Positions 31,213 to 40,545 of a stretch of 50,893 bases of DNA are shown one piece after another. Source of the stretch: Hyphomicrobiales bacterium (GTDB lineage Bacteria > Pseudomonadota > Alphaproteobacteria > Rhizobiales > Xanthobacteraceae); assembly GCA_027307405.1 (NCBI GenBank), contig DAHUXA010000003.1, positions 1 through 50,893 of the forward strand. The letters run 5' to 3'. The position numbers were made by a program, and so were the translations under genes. How positions within the stretch are numbered: the first letter of the stretch is position 1; every line of letters begins with the position of its first letter. The notes under the pieces are model-generated. The model saw only the letters and a program-made list of their open reading frames with translations, was not told the origin of the DNA and searched no databases.

Positions 31213-32115
31213 ATGGCAGTGAGAAGGACCAGGGGCACGGTTGGTGTGATCGGCCTCGGCATTATGGGTGGCGCGTTCGGCAAGAACCTGGTGGCCGCCG
31301 GTTGGCGTGTCGTTGGCTTTGACACAAATCCGGCGCGACGCCGCGAGGCAAAGCGCGCCGGCGTCGAGGTCGTACACGGCGCTGCCGAGGTAGCCGCCGC
31401 CGCGCCGATCATTCTCACGAGCCTGCCCAAGCCTCAAGCGCTCGCTGACACCGTGCAAAAAATGGCCGCGGCCAAACTCAAGAGCAAGGTGCTGGTCGAA
31501 ATGAGCACCTTCTCAATTTCAGATAAGGAAAAAGCCGCGCGTGTGTTGCGCAAAGCCGGTCATGTCATGATCGACTGTCCGGTCAGCGGCACTGGCTCCC
31601 AAGCCAAAAACCGTGATCTGGTATTTTATGCCAGCGGTGACGCCAGAACCATTGCGCGGCTGCGCACGGTCCTCACGGCATTCGGCCGCCACGTCTTTAA
31701 TGTCGGCCCATTCGGCAATGGCAGCCGCATGAAGTACGTGGCCAACCTCCTGGTCGCCATCAACAACGTCGCTGCCGCCGAAGCCATGGTGATGGGCATG
31801 AAGGCCGGTCTCGATCCGCGCATGATTGTCGACCTGATCAAGGCCGGTGCCGGCAATTCACGCGTATTCGAGTTACGCGCGCCGATGATGGCAAAGGGGC
31901 GCTACGACGACGTCACTATGAAGATCTCGGTATGGGACAAGGATATGCGGGTGATCAGCGATCATGCCCGCAAAATCCGCGTGCCGACTCCGTTGTTCAA
32001 CGCCACCAAAGGCATCTATCTCAAGGCGATGAAGAGTGGCCTCGGCGGCCGCGATACTGCCGCGGTCTGCGCGGTATTGGAAAAAATGGCCAAGGTAAAA
32101 CGGCGCAAACGATAG
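31213..32115 (+). CDS. 3-hydroxyisobutyrate dehydrogenase-family NAD(P)-dependent oxidoreductase
   Basis: The 300-residue protein is a second member of the beta-hydroxyacid dehydrogenase family. It has GVIGLGIMGGAFGKNL (residues 11-26), DCPVSGTGSQAKN (121-133) and catalytic Lys174 (GNGSRMKYVANL). The second-strand end is FDTNPARR, and the Asp near it points to NAD more than NADP. It is only moderately like the divergent neighbour at 30172, so they are not recent duplicates. GAGAGG lies four bases before the ATG. It is 94 bp before the CocE-type hydrolase, which may be in the same operon. Confidence 0.93.
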   Translation: MAVRRTRGTVGVIGLGIMGGAFGKNLVAAGWRVVGFDTNPARRREAKRAGVEVVHGAAEVAAAAPIILTSLPKPQALADTVQKMAAAKLKSKVLVEMSTFSISDKEKAARVLRKAGHVMIDCPVSGTGSQAKNRDLVFYASGDARTIARLRTVLTAFGRHVFNVGPFGNGSRMKYVANLLVAINNVAAAEAMVMGMKAGLDPRMIVDLIKAGAGNSRVFELRAPMMAKGRYDDVTMKISVWDKDMRVISDHARKIRVPTPLFNATKGIYLKAMKSGLGGRDTAAVCAVLEKMAKVKRRKR

Positions 32116-32209
32116 CGGCAGTTTGCCTGCGCGGGCCTCTCCACTCTTGCGTCCCGCTTCCCCTTCTGTAGCCTTCCAACCCGACTAAGGGTGGCAGTTG
32201 GAGGGCGTA

Positions 32210-33976
32210 ATGGCGTCGTTGCAGCAGCGGACGGAAATCCGCGACGGCATGCGGATAGATTGGGACGTGCCGATCACCATGAACGACGGGTTGGTGCTGC
32301 GCGCCGACGTGTTTCGCCCGGTGAAAGAGGGACAATTCCCGGTCATCCTGAGCTACGGTCCATACGCGAAGAACCTTGCCTTTCAGGATGGCTACCCGAG
32401 CGCGTGGCAGCGCATGGCGGAAAAGCATCCCGACGTCACTGCGGGGTCGAGCAATCTCTATCAAAGTTGGGAAGTGGTCGACCCAGAGAAATGGGTGCCA
32501 CACGATTACGTTTGCGTGCGCGTCGACTCACGCGGCACCGGCTGTTCTCCCGGTTTCATCGATCACTTCTCGCCGCGCGAGACAAAAGATTTCTACGACT
32601 GCATCGAATGGGCGGGCGTGCAGCCTTGGTCGAACGGCAAAGTCGGCCTCAACGGCATTTCCTACTACGGCATCAATCAGTGGCACGTAGCCTCTCTGCA
32701 ACCGCCGCATCTCGCCGCCATGTGCATCTGGGAAGGCGCCGCCGATTGGTACCGCGATATGACTCATCATGGCGGCATTCTCTCGACCTTTTGGGAGAAC
32801 TGGTACGACATGCAGGTGAAGACGGTGCAGTACGGCGCCGGCGAGCGTGGCAAGCGCAGCCGCGTTCATGGCGAACTGGTGTGCGGGCCGGAAACCTTGC
32901 CGGAGAGCGAACTCGCAAGGAACCGCGCCGATTTCGGCGCCGAGATCGCATCCCATCCCATGGACGACGATTACCACAAGGCGCGCTCGCCGAAATGGGA
33001 CAAAATCACCACACCGTTATTCTCGGCCGCGAATTGGGGCGGACAAGGCTTGCATCCGCGCGGGAATTTCGAAGGCTTCGTCCGCGCCGCCGCCAAGCAG
33101 AAATGGCTGGAGGCGCACGGCATCGAGCATTGGACGCATTTTTACACTGATTATGGCCGCGAGCAGCAGCTGCGCTTTTTCGACCGTTTTCTGCACGGGA
33201 AAAAGGAAGGCTGGGTAAAACAGCCGAAAGTGCTGCTGCAAGTGCGTCACATCGACAAGTTCGTGCCGCGCGCCGAGAACGAATGGCCACTCAAGCGCAC
33301 CCGGTGGACAAAGTTCTATCTCGATCCGTCCGCAATGGTGCTAACGACGAAAAGACCATCGGGCTCAGCCCAGCTTAAATTTGCCGCCATGGGTGACGGA
33401 CTCACGTTCCTCACGCCACCGCTTGCAAAGGACACCGAGATCACGGGCCCATCGGCGCTGAAGTTGTTCGTTTCTTCATCAACGTCCGACGCAGATTTCT
33501 TCATCGTGCTACGCGTGCTTACCGGTGACTTGAAGGAAATCGTATTCCAGGGCGCCATCGATCCGCACACGCCAATCGCGCAAGGATGGCTGCGTGCATC
33601 GCACCGCAAGCTCGACAAGAAATTGTCGAAGCCCTACCGCCCCTATCACACGCACGACGAGAAGCAGCCATTGAAGAAGGGACAGCCGGTGGAGCTCGAC
33701 ATCGAGATCTGGCCGACATCGATTGTGGTTCCGGCCGGCTATCGCGTGGGTCTTTCAGTCCGCGGCAAGGATTATGAGTATGGCGGGGCAAGTGGCGGCA
33801 AGTTGTCGAACTTCAAGAACGAGCTGAAGGGCTGTGGTCCATTCCTTCATAACGATCCGCGCGATCGTCCACCCGCCATTTTTAATGGCACCACCAGCCT
33901 GCATTTTGGCCGCGGCAAGACGCCTTATTTGTTGTTGCCGATCATTCCGCCGAAAAAACGGGCCGGACGAAAATAA
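32210..33976 (+). CDS. CocE/NonD-family alpha/beta hydrolase
   Basis: The 588-residue protein is an X-Pro dipeptidyl-peptidase (S15)-type hydrolase of the CocE/NonD family, which includes cocaine esterase and glutaryl acylase. The N-terminal catalytic domain has nucleophile Ser151 in NGISYYGINQ and a His in the HWTHFYTDYGREQQLRFFD region. The C-terminal galactose-binding-like beta domain (about 370-580) ends in the NGTTSLHFG segment. ATG 32210 follows GGAGG at five bases; an upstream TTG (32198) does not fit. It probably cleaves an ester or amide in the cytoplasm or periplasm; no signal peptide is visible. It is 94 bp after a hydroxyacid dehydrogenase gene and 128 bp before the first ABC cluster. 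Confidence 0.93.
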   Translation: MASLQQRTEIRDGMRIDWDVPITMNDGLVLRADVFRPVKEGQFPVILSYGPYAKNLAFQDGYPSAWQRMAEKHPDVTAGSSNLYQSWEVVDPEKWVPHDYVCVRVDSRGTGCSPGFIDHFSPRETKDFYDCIEWAGVQPWSNGKVGLNGISYYGINQWHVASLQPPHLAAMCIWEGAADWYRDMTHHGGILSTFWENWYDMQVKTVQYGAGERGKRSRVHGELVCGPETLPESELARNRADFGAEIASHPMDDDYHKARSPKWDKITTPLFSAANWGGQGLHPRGNFEGFVRAAAKQKWLEAHGIEHWTHFYTDYGREQQLRFFDRFLHGKKEGWVKQPKVLLQVRHIDKFVPRAENEWPLKRTRWTKFYLDPSAMVLTTKRPSGSAQLKFAAMGDGLTFLTPPLAKDTEITGPSALKLFVSSSTSDADFFIVLRVLTGDLKEIVFQGAIDPHTPIAQGWLRASHRKLDKKLSKPYRPYHTHDEKQPLKKGQPVELDIEIWPTSIVVPAGYRVGLSVRGKDYEYGGASGGKLSNFKNELKGCGPFLHNDPRDRPPAIFNGTTSLHFGRGKTPYLLLPIIPPKKRAGRK

Positions 33977-34104
33977 CGCGACGTGCGGATGGGAACTAAC
34001 GCAACCTTACACGCGGAAGCTGCGGCCATTTGGGGTGTTCATTCCTATCGAACCTCATGTAAGCTTCGCCCAACCTTCGACGTAACAGAAGGATCAGGGG
34101 GGAA

Positions 34105-35139
34105 ATGAATACGCAATTCTGGGTAGTCCAGGCGTTCAATGGCGTGTCCTATGGCGCGTTGTTGTTTCTCGTGGGCAGCGGCTTATCTCTGATTTTTGGC
34201 GTCATGCGTATCGTCAACCTGTCGCATGGTGCCTATTTTCTGTGGGGCGGGTACATTGCCCTATCAATTATAGCGGCAACCGGATCATGGGCGCTGTCGC
34301 TTCCCCTTGCCGCATTAGCCGTTGCTCTCATCGGTTTGGTGATGGAACGCCTGTTTCTGCGATCTGAAGGTTTCGAATTCATCCGCAATGCCGTTATCGG
34401 GCTCGGATTGGGGTTGCTGGCCGCATTGGCCGCTGTTCGAGGTCATTTTATCGGCGCAGGCTGGGTTCAGTTCGCAGTAGTCACTGCGCTCGTCACAATG
34501 GTTTTCTTTTTCGTATTCAGTCGCGTTTCGATCATACCGATCGAAACGGATGTCCTCCGACAGGTTCTGCTCACGGTCGGATTTGCTTTTCTGTTCCAGC
34601 AAGGCGCACTCGATATCTGGGGCGGCAACAACATGGATATCAATCCACCAAGCGCGCTCACGCAGAGTATCGTCGTCGGCGGCACCTATTTGCCACTCTA
34701 CCGCGTGTTCATGATCGGGATGGCGTTGACTTTCGGCATCGTGTTGTGGCTCGTGATGGAAAAGACCCGGATGGGTGCAGCGGTGCGCGCGACCGTTGAC
34801 GACGCGCAGATGGCCCGCGGCGTCGGCATCGATACCAATCGCATTTCAATGTTCATATTCGCGCTTGGCGCTTTTCTTGCCGCGCTCGGCGGCGTAATCG
34901 GCGGCGCATTCCTCGGCATCTATCCGGGGCTCGACTTCGAGATACTGCCACTCGCCTTCGCGGTGGTTATCATCGGCGGCATGGGCAGCCTGGGCGGTGC
35001 GGCCATCGGAGCGCTGGCAGTTGGCCTTGCCGACAATTTCGGCAAAGCACTTTTCCCGGAAGTCTCCTATTTCACGCTTTATGCGCCGATGGTTCTGATC
35101 CTGGCTATCAAGCCGACCGGTCTGTTCGGACGAGATTGA
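34105..35139 (+). CDS. LIV-type ABC transporter permease 1 of system 1 (LivH-like)
   Basis: The 344-residue integral membrane protein has about nine hydrophobic segments and the LivH motif family: FNGVSYGALLFLVGSGLSLI at the start and FALGAFLAALGGVIGGAFLG in the second half. It forms the import channel with LivM-like 35148, driven by ATPases 37500 and 38278. It is the first gene of an SBP-permease-ATPase cluster ordered H-M-K-G-F. The next start lies 8 bp downstream of its stop. Confidence 0.94.
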   Translation: MNTQFWVVQAFNGVSYGALLFLVGSGLSLIFGVMRIVNLSHGAYFLWGGYIALSIIAATGSWALSLPLAALAVALIGLVMERLFLRSEGFEFIRNAVIGLGLGLLAALAAVRGHFIGAGWVQFAVVTALVTMVFFFVFSRVSIIPIETDVLRQVLLTVGFAFLFQQGALDIWGGNNMDINPPSALTQSIVVGGTYLPLYRVFMIGMALTFGIVLWLVMEKTRMGAAVRATVDDAQMARGVGIDTNRISMFIFALGAFLAALGGVIGGAFLGIYPGLDFEILPLAFAVVIIGGMGSLGGAAIGALAVGLADNFGKALFPEVSYFTLYAPMVLILAIKPTGLFGRD

Positions 35140-35147
35140 GTGGACCC

Positions 35148-36143
35148 ATGGCAAACCAACAATTCAAGATTCTGATTGTCGCCGCCACCCTCGCAACGCT
35201 TGTCTTGATCGTTCCGCACTCCGGCTCGTTCGTCGTTCTACTGGCGACACGAGCGATGGCCTTCGCGATCCTTGCCATGAGCGTCGACCTTCTGCTTGGC
35301 TTCACCGGGTTGTCGTCAATGGGACAAGCGGCCTATTTCGGTGTTGGCGCTTATCTGACGGCAGTTCTTGCCACCAAGTTTCACTTCGGACTCGGTTGGG
35401 ATTTCTGGATAGTCGTGATCCTGGGAATTCTGCTCGGTGCGGCACTGGCGGCTTTGTTTGGGTTATTCGCGATCCGCGCCGGTGGCGTCTATTTCCTGAT
35501 GATCACGCTTGCGCTCGGCCAATGCGTCTGGGGCCTTGCTTATCGTTGGAATTCACTCACCGGCGGCGACAATGGTATCAATATGAGTGGCCGCCCAAAT
35601 TTCGGCCTCGACCTTGGTAACGAGGTCACCTTCTTCTATCTCGTGTTCGCCTTCTTCGCGGTCTCGATGGCACTGATGTACGTGCTGGTGCGCTCGCCAT
35701 TTGGGCAGAGTCTCGCCGGTATCCGCGAGCGTGAATTGCGCATGCAAATTCTCGGCTACAACACCTGGCTGCACAAATACATCGCCTTCATCATCGCTGG
35801 CGGCTTCGGCGGGCTCGCCGGCGTATTGTGGGCTCAAACTAACGGTCACGTCAGCCCGGAAACGGTGGTGCTGACGACGTCCGTGGATTCTCTGCTGATG
35901 GTTGTGCTTGGCGGCTCGGGGACGCTGGTGGGGGCCGCGATCGGCACGGCGATTGTCTTCGGTCTGCGCGAATATCTCAGTACGCTGGTTCCCTGGTGGC
36001 AGTATGTGCTCGGGGGTGTCTACGTGTTGACAATTCTCTATCTACCGATGGGCCTGATGGGACTGCTCTCCGGCGTCCGCCAGCGATTTGGGTCTCAAGG
36101 CAAGGGAGAAGGCTTGAAGAAACTCGCGACAAAGCCTTCCTGA
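35148..36143 (+). CDS. LIV-type ABC transporter permease 2 of system 1 (LivM-like)
   Basis: The 331-residue membrane protein has roughly ten hydrophobic segments and the LivM signature around LLLGFTGLSSMGQAAYFGVG and YRWNSLTGGDNGINM. It pairs with the LivH-like permease just upstream. ATG 35148 is used although the Shine-Dalgarno is weak; the in-frame TTG at 35136 overlaps the preceding stop. A 40-bp gap then leads to the binding-protein gene. Confidence 0.92.
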   Translation: MANQQFKILIVAATLATLVLIVPHSGSFVVLLATRAMAFAILAMSVDLLLGFTGLSSMGQAAYFGVGAYLTAVLATKFHFGLGWDFWIVVILGILLGAALAALFGLFAIRAGGVYFLMITLALGQCVWGLAYRWNSLTGGDNGINMSGRPNFGLDLGNEVTFFYLVFAFFAVSMALMYVLVRSPFGQSLAGIRERELRMQILGYNTWLHKYIAFIIAGGFGGLAGVLWAQTNGHVSPETVVLTTSVDSLLMVVLGGSGTLVGAAIGTAIVFGLREYLSTLVPWWQYVLGGVYVLTILYLPMGLMGLLSGVRQRFGSQGKGEGLKKLATKPS

Positions 36144-36183
36144 GCTGCAACGGGAAGGTCATGGCAACAAGGGAGGAATGTCG

Positions 36184-37434
36184 ATGACAAACAAACTGCA
36201 AAGAGTGTTGATGGGCAGTTGTCTTGCCCTCGGTCTGGGTTTGACCACCCAAGCCAACGCGGAAGAACTGCGCATTGGTTACATTTCGCCGGTGACCGGC
36301 ATCTTCGCCCAGGTCGGAAAGGACATGGTCGACGGATTCCAGATGTACCTTGATGAGCACGGCGGCAAGCTCGGCGGCATGGACGTAAAGTTCATCGTTG
36401 AAGACGACCAGGGCAAACCCGACGCTGGCGTGACCAAAGCGAAGAAGCTCATTCTCCAGGACAAAGTGCACATGTTCATCGGTGGCTTGCTCGCGTCCAC
36501 CGGCTACGCGTTGGCGCCAATCTCGACCAGCGAAAAGACGCTTTACATATCCTCAGTCTCGTCGGCCGACGACCTGACACAGCGCCAACTCAGCAAGTAT
36601 CCGTATTTCCTGCGCACCAGCTGGACAAGCTCGCTGCCGCATCAACCCCTCGGCCAGTGGGCCTGCGATAATGGCTTCAAAAAGGTCATCGTGATCGCGG
36701 CCGACTATGCCTTCGGCTACGAAACGGCGGGCGGCTTCCAGAAGGTGTTCGAGGACTGCGGCGGCAAGGTCGTCCAGAAAATCTGGCCGCCGCTCGGGAC
36801 CAAAGACTTTGGGCCTTACATCCCGACTTTCAAAGCAGATGCTGACGCGATCTTCACCACCATGGTCGGCCCCATGGCATTGCAGTTCCCCAAACAGTTG
36901 CGCGGTGCGGGCGTCAAATTGCCGATCCTGGGTAGCGGCGTCAGTTACGATGAGTTCGTGTTGCCGTTCATGGGCGACGAAGTCATCGGGGACGTGTCGG
37001 CGCTGCACTACAGCGCCGCGATCGACACCCCGAAGAACCAGGCCTTCGTGAAGGCCTATCGCGCGAAGTTCGGCAAAGTGCCGGGCTATTACTCGGAAAA
37101 CAACTATACGACCGCGATGTGGCTCGACGAGGCGATCAAGAAAGCCGGCGGCAAGTATCCGGGACCGGAGGAGTTCATCAAGATCATGGCGAGCATCAAA
37201 CTCGACGCTCCGCGGGGTCCGGTTGAGCTCGACGAAAACCGCAATCCGATCGAGAACGTCTACATCAAGAAGGTCGAGAAGAAGAAGATGTTCGGCTACG
37301 ACAAGGACGAGCTCTGGAACACGGTGATCAAGACCTATCCCAAGGTCAGCCAGTTCTGGACCTATGGCAAAGAAAAATTCCTTGCCCAACCGGTCTACGA
37401 TCGCGACTTCCCACCCTGCAAAAACTGCGAATGA
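36184..37434 (+). CDS. ABC transporter substrate-binding protein of system 1 (LivJ/K type)
   Basis: The 416-residue periplasmic protein starts with a Sec signal peptide (MTNKLQRVLMGSCLALGLGL, cleavage after ANA) and then ELRIGYISPVTGIFAQVGKD, the typical start of the type I periplasmic binding fold. ATG 36184 is preferred over ATG 36178: GGGAGG lies eight bases before the former and only two before the latter. The C-terminal region with KVSQFWTYGKEKFL is shared with the binding protein of system 2 (39230), so the two are paralogues. Ligand unknown. A 10-bp perfect stem-loop follows at 37445-37471. Confidence 0.94.
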   Translation: MTNKLQRVLMGSCLALGLGLTTQANAEELRIGYISPVTGIFAQVGKDMVDGFQMYLDEHGGKLGGMDVKFIVEDDQGKPDAGVTKAKKLILQDKVHMFIGGLLASTGYALAPISTSEKTLYISSVSSADDLTQRQLSKYPYFLRTSWTSSLPHQPLGQWACDNGFKKVIVIAADYAFGYETAGGFQKVFEDCGGKVVQKIWPPLGTKDFGPYIPTFKADADAIFTTMVGPMALQFPKQLRGAGVKLPILGSGVSYDEFVLPFMGDEVIGDVSALHYSAAIDTPKNQAFVKAYRAKFGKVPGYYSENNYTTAMWLDEAIKKAGGKYPGPEEFIKIMASIKLDAPRGPVELDENRNPIENVYIKKVEKKKMFGYDKDELWNTVIKTYPKVSQFWTYGKEKFLAQPVYDRDFPPCKNCE

Positions 37435-37444
37435 GCGAATGAAC

Positions 37445-37471
37445 GCCGGGGCCCCAGCAATGGGCCCCGGC
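37445..37471 (+). promoter_or_regulatory. Intercistronic stem-loop after the system 1 binding-protein gene
   Basis: The arms GCCGGGGCCC and GGGCCCCGGC are perfectly complementary over ten bases with a seven-base loop and no T-run. It lies between the binding-protein and ATPase genes, 11 bp after the stop codon. It most likely shields the upstream mRNA from 3' exonucleases or attenuates read-through, so the binding protein is made in excess of the membrane complex. Confidence 0.7.
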
Positions 37472-37499
37472 AATTCATTGAAATCTTGAGGACGAGCGC

Positions 37500-38273
37500 G
37501 TGAGTACCGACACTCAAAAAAACGGCTCCCAAGTCCCGGCGCTTGAGCTCAGAGCCTTGTGCAAAAGTTTCGGCGGCCTACAGGCCACGCGTGAAGTCAC
37601 CCTGCGCATAATGCCCGGCGACCGTCAGGCCATCATCGGCCCGAATGGCGCCGGTAAAACCACGCTGTTCAATCTGATCACGGGGATCTATCCGGTAACC
37701 TCCGGCCAAGTGCTGCTGTTCGGCCAAGATGTCACCAGCTGGCCGAGCCACCGGCGCACGGCGCTCGGTATGGCGCGCACATTCCAGGTCACTAGCCTGT
37801 TTCCGAAACTGACCGTGCTGGACAATGTACTGTTGGCAATCAAGGGCCTGCGGCCGTCGAAATTCGTGATGTGGCGCTTCTTGTCCTCGTACAAAGAAGT
37901 CTACGACAAGGCTCATCATCTGCTGGAACAAGCAAACTTCCTCGACCGCAAGGACACCGAAGTTCGCAACCTCTCGCACGGCGAGCAGCGCCAGCTTGAG
38001 ATCGTGCTGGGTCTCGCTAGCGATCCGAAAATTCTTTTGCTTGATGAACCGGCTGCCGGCCTATCGTCAGGCGAATCCACGGAGATGTCCGAATTCCTGA
38101 TGAAGCTCGATCCCAAGCTCGCAATCCTCCTGATTGAACATGACATGGACGTGGTCTTCGACGTCGCCGACGAGATTTCGGTTCTGCATTTCGGCCAAAT
38201 ACTGGAAACCGGAACTCCCGAGAGCATCAAGAAAAGCCCGCGCGTACAGGAAATCTATCTGGGGACCGACTAA
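37500..38273 (+). CDS. LIV-type ABC transporter ATPase 1 of system 1 (LivG-like)
   Basis: The 257-residue ATPase has Walker A GPNGAGKTT (near residues 47-55), the signature LSHGEQRQ, Walker B ILLLDEPAAGL and the switch His in LIEHDMD. GTG start with GAGG eight bases upstream. It is 65 bp after the binding-protein gene and 4 bp ahead of the LivF-like gene, and would form the ATPase pair with it. Confidence 0.94.
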   Translation: MSTDTQKNGSQVPALELRALCKSFGGLQATREVTLRIMPGDRQAIIGPNGAGKTTLFNLITGIYPVTSGQVLLFGQDVTSWPSHRRTALGMARTFQVTSLFPKLTVLDNVLLAIKGLRPSKFVMWRFLSSYKEVYDKAHHLLEQANFLDRKDTEVRNLSHGEQRQLEIVLGLASDPKILLLDEPAAGLSSGESTEMSEFLMKLDPKLAILLIEHDMDVVFDVADEISVLHFGQILETGTPESIKKSPRVQEIYLGTD

Positions 38274-38277
38274 CGCT

Positions 38278-38979
38278 ATGGCCATTCTCGAGGTCCAGGA
38301 CATTCACACTTATTACGGCGATGCGTATGTGTTGCAGGGCTTATCGCTACAGCTCGAGCAAGGGCAGATCCTAGGTTTGCTCGGCCGCAATGGCGTCGGC
38401 AAAACCACGTTGGTGAATTCGATTGTCGGCTTCAACCCGCCGCGCCGTGGCAAGGTCGTATTCAAGGGCGACGACATCACACACCAGGCGTCATTTGAAA
38501 CCGTGCGCGGCGGCATGGGGCTGGTGCCGCAGGGCCGCCGTGTTTTCCCGACACTCGGGGTTGAAGAGAACCTGCTGGTAGCCGAGCGCAGCCCGGAGCG
38601 GCACAAGTGGAATCTCGACCGTGTCTATAAACTGTTTCCCCGCCTGCACGAGCGCCGTTATCAACGCGCCAAGACATTGTCCGGAGGCGAACAACAAATG
38701 CTGGCGATCGGGCGCGCGCTGATGACCAACCCCGATTGCCTGATCATGGATGAGCCGTCCGAAGGGTTAGCGCCGATCATCATCCAGGGACTTTGGGAAG
38801 CGATCGGCACGTTGAAGAAAGAAGGCCTGTCCATTTTGCTGGTCGAGCAAAATGCCCATCTGGCTCTCAAGCTGGTCGACTATGTGCACGTGATGAGCAA
38901 AGGCCAGGTGGTCTACTCCGCCAAGCCCGAGGATTTGCGCGCTAACGACGAGGTCAAGTCCAGCTATCTCGGCATTTAG
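38278..38979 (+). CDS. LIV-type ABC transporter ATPase 2 of system 1 (LivF-like)
   Basis: The 233-residue ATPase has Walker A GRNGVGKTT, signature LSGGEQQML, Walker B CLIMDEPSEGL and switch His replaced by the LivF-typical LVEQNAH. It pairs with the LivG-like ATPase. ATG 38278 fits the family start; the frame is open back to 38134 inside the upstream gene. It ends system 1. Confidence 0.93.
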   Translation: MAILEVQDIHTYYGDAYVLQGLSLQLEQGQILGLLGRNGVGKTTLVNSIVGFNPPRRGKVVFKGDDITHQASFETVRGGMGLVPQGRRVFPTLGVEENLLVAERSPERHKWNLDRVYKLFPRLHERRYQRAKTLSGGEQQMLAIGRALMTNPDCLIMDEPSEGLAPIIIQGLWEAIGTLKKEGLSILLVEQNAHLALKLVDYVHVMSKGQVVYSAKPEDLRANDEVKSSYLGI

Positions 38980-39196
38980 CGGCTCTGTTGCAAGCTGGAT
39001 CGTGCCGCCCAATACAACGGGTGGGCGCCGCTGGGCGTCGGCACTACGACCGGGCTTTACATCATAGAACGCCTTGCGGATGATGGGCGTAACTTGGTCC
39101 GTCACGGGAGGGCATGGCGGTCCTCGATAAAGGTCGCCTTGCTTCAAATTAAGACCAGACACCGATTCAAATGGCGACAAGGCCGATCAAAAATTG

Positions 39197-39212
39197 AGCC
39201 CCGACAGGGGCT
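39197..39212. terminator. Short hairpin with flanking A-runs, before the system 2 binding-protein gene
   Basis: AGCCCC and GGGGCT pair over a GACA loop and are flanked by AAAAATTG upstream and AAAAA downstream. The downstream A-run precedes the ribosome-binding site of the gene at 39230. The upstream bases read as T-rich on the minus strand, so a minus-strand terminator or an attenuator-like leader hairpin is possible. The rest of the 250-bp spacer (38980-39229) shows nothing I can identify; it presumably contains the promoter of system 2. Confidence 0.4.
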
Positions 39213-39229
39213 AAAAAGGGAGGAACGTA

Positions 39230-40471
39230 ATGTCTCGGAAAATCACCCGTCGTAAATTTATGGCCGGAACGGCTGCTGGCGCCGCTGCGGCAACGTTCAG
39301 GTTTCCAGCCCCGGCTATTGCGCAAGCGGCACCGTTTAAGCTCGGCCTGCTCACTGTAAAGACCGGTCCGCTCGCGCAGGGCGGAATCCAGATGGAACAG
39401 GGCATCGTCACTTTTCTAAAGGAGAAGAATTACACTTTCGCCGGCCGCAAGGTCGAATTCATTTCCGCGGATACTGGCGGAAACCCTGCAGGCACCAAGA
39501 CCAAGGCGCAGGAACTGATCGAGCGCGATAAGGTGGACACGATCGTCGGGCCGCTTGCCGCCTTCGAACTGCTTGCCATCACCGACTACATCGCACAGCA
39601 GAAGACGCCATGCCTCAGCCTTGCCGCCGCTGAGGACATGACGCAACGCCGCCCGAATCCCTATTTCTTGCGCGCGTCAGCGACCTCGTCGCAGGCAATG
39701 CATCCGATGGCGGACTTTGCCGCCAAGGAGTTGAAGCTCAAACGCATTATCACGATCTCTGAGGACTTCGCCTTCGGTTACGAACAGATGGGTGGATTCC
39801 AGCAGACGTTCGAAGACAACGGGGGCCGGATTGTCAACAAGTTGTGGCCGCCGATTGTCACTCCGGACTACACACCCTACCTCGCACAGATTCAGGACGT
39901 CGATGGCGTATGCCAAGGCTTTGCGGGTTCAAATCCGCTGCGCTTCCTGAAGCAATACGCAGCTGCCGGGCTGAAGTATCCGGTGGTGACCGGCGAGACC
40001 GGCGGTGACGACGCGTTGCTGCGCTCGTTTGGCGATGAGGCGATCGGACTCTATAGCTGCTGTCCTTACACGCTTGATCTCGACACGCCGAGCAACAAGC
40101 GTTTCGTCGCCGCCATGAACAAGGAATATAGCGTCGATCCGGGCTTCTACTGCGCCGGTCTTTACGTGAACGGCATGGTGGTCGAGGCCGGCCTGCAGAA
40201 GACTGGAGGAAAGTCGGACGACAAGGCCGAATTAATGAAGGCGATGAAGGCGGTGACTCTCACCGATACGCCACGTGGACCGATCAAATTCGACCATCTC
40301 GGCAATGTGATCGGCGATTTCTATGTTCGACATCTCGAAAAGGCGAATGGCAAGCTCATTAACAAGACAGTCAAGACCTACCACAATGTGAGTCAGTTCT
40401 GGACCTACGACGAGAAGAAATTCCTCGAGCAGCCGGTCTATTCGCGCAACTATCCGCCGCTCAAATCATAG
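39230..40471 (+). CDS. ABC transporter substrate-binding protein of system 2, Tat-type signal
   Basis: The 413-residue protein has a twin-arginine leader (SRKITRRKFMAGTAAGAAAA) and then FKLGLLTVKTGPLAQGGIQM of the type I periplasmic binding family. The ending VSQFWTYDEKKFLEQPVYSR is close to that of the system 1 binding protein (36184), so they are paralogues. Their signals differ: Sec for system 1, Tat for this one. GGGAGG lies seven bases before the ATG. It opens the system 2 operon (order K-H-M-G-F), and a perfect 10-bp stem-loop follows. Confidence 0.94.
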   Translation: MSRKITRRKFMAGTAAGAAAATFRFPAPAIAQAAPFKLGLLTVKTGPLAQGGIQMEQGIVTFLKEKNYTFAGRKVEFISADTGGNPAGTKTKAQELIERDKVDTIVGPLAAFELLAITDYIAQQKTPCLSLAAAEDMTQRRPNPYFLRASATSSQAMHPMADFAAKELKLKRIITISEDFAFGYEQMGGFQQTFEDNGGRIVNKLWPPIVTPDYTPYLAQIQDVDGVCQGFAGSNPLRFLKQYAAAGLKYPVVTGETGGDDALLRSFGDEAIGLYSCCPYTLDLDTPSNKRFVAAMNKEYSVDPGFYCAGLYVNGMVVEAGLQKTGGKSDDKAELMKAMKAVTLTDTPRGPIKFDHLGNVIGDFYVRHLEKANGKLINKTVKTYHNVSQFWTYDEKKFLEQPVYSRNYPPLKS

Positions 40472-40483
40472 TTGACGGCAACG

Positions 40484-40511
40484 CCGCGGGCGCGTCGTGA
40501 GGCGCCCGCGG
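40484..40511 (+). promoter_or_regulatory. Intercistronic stem-loop after the system 2 binding-protein gene
   Basis: CCGCGGGCGC and GCGCCCGCGG pair perfectly over ten bases with an eight-base loop and no T-run. It lies 12 bp after the binding-protein stop and 34 bp before the permease start, exactly the situation seen after the binding-protein gene of system 1. It may stabilise the 5' mRNA or limit read-through. Confidence 0.7.
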
Positions 40512-40545
40512 ATACGGACTCTTCGAGCGCGGGAAAACTGCGGTT

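Noticed and set aside
38767-39180. A minus-strand frame covering the system 1/system 2 spacer
   Set aside because: It runs antisense to the LivF-like ATPase for half its length and shows no motif; the spacer looks non-coding.
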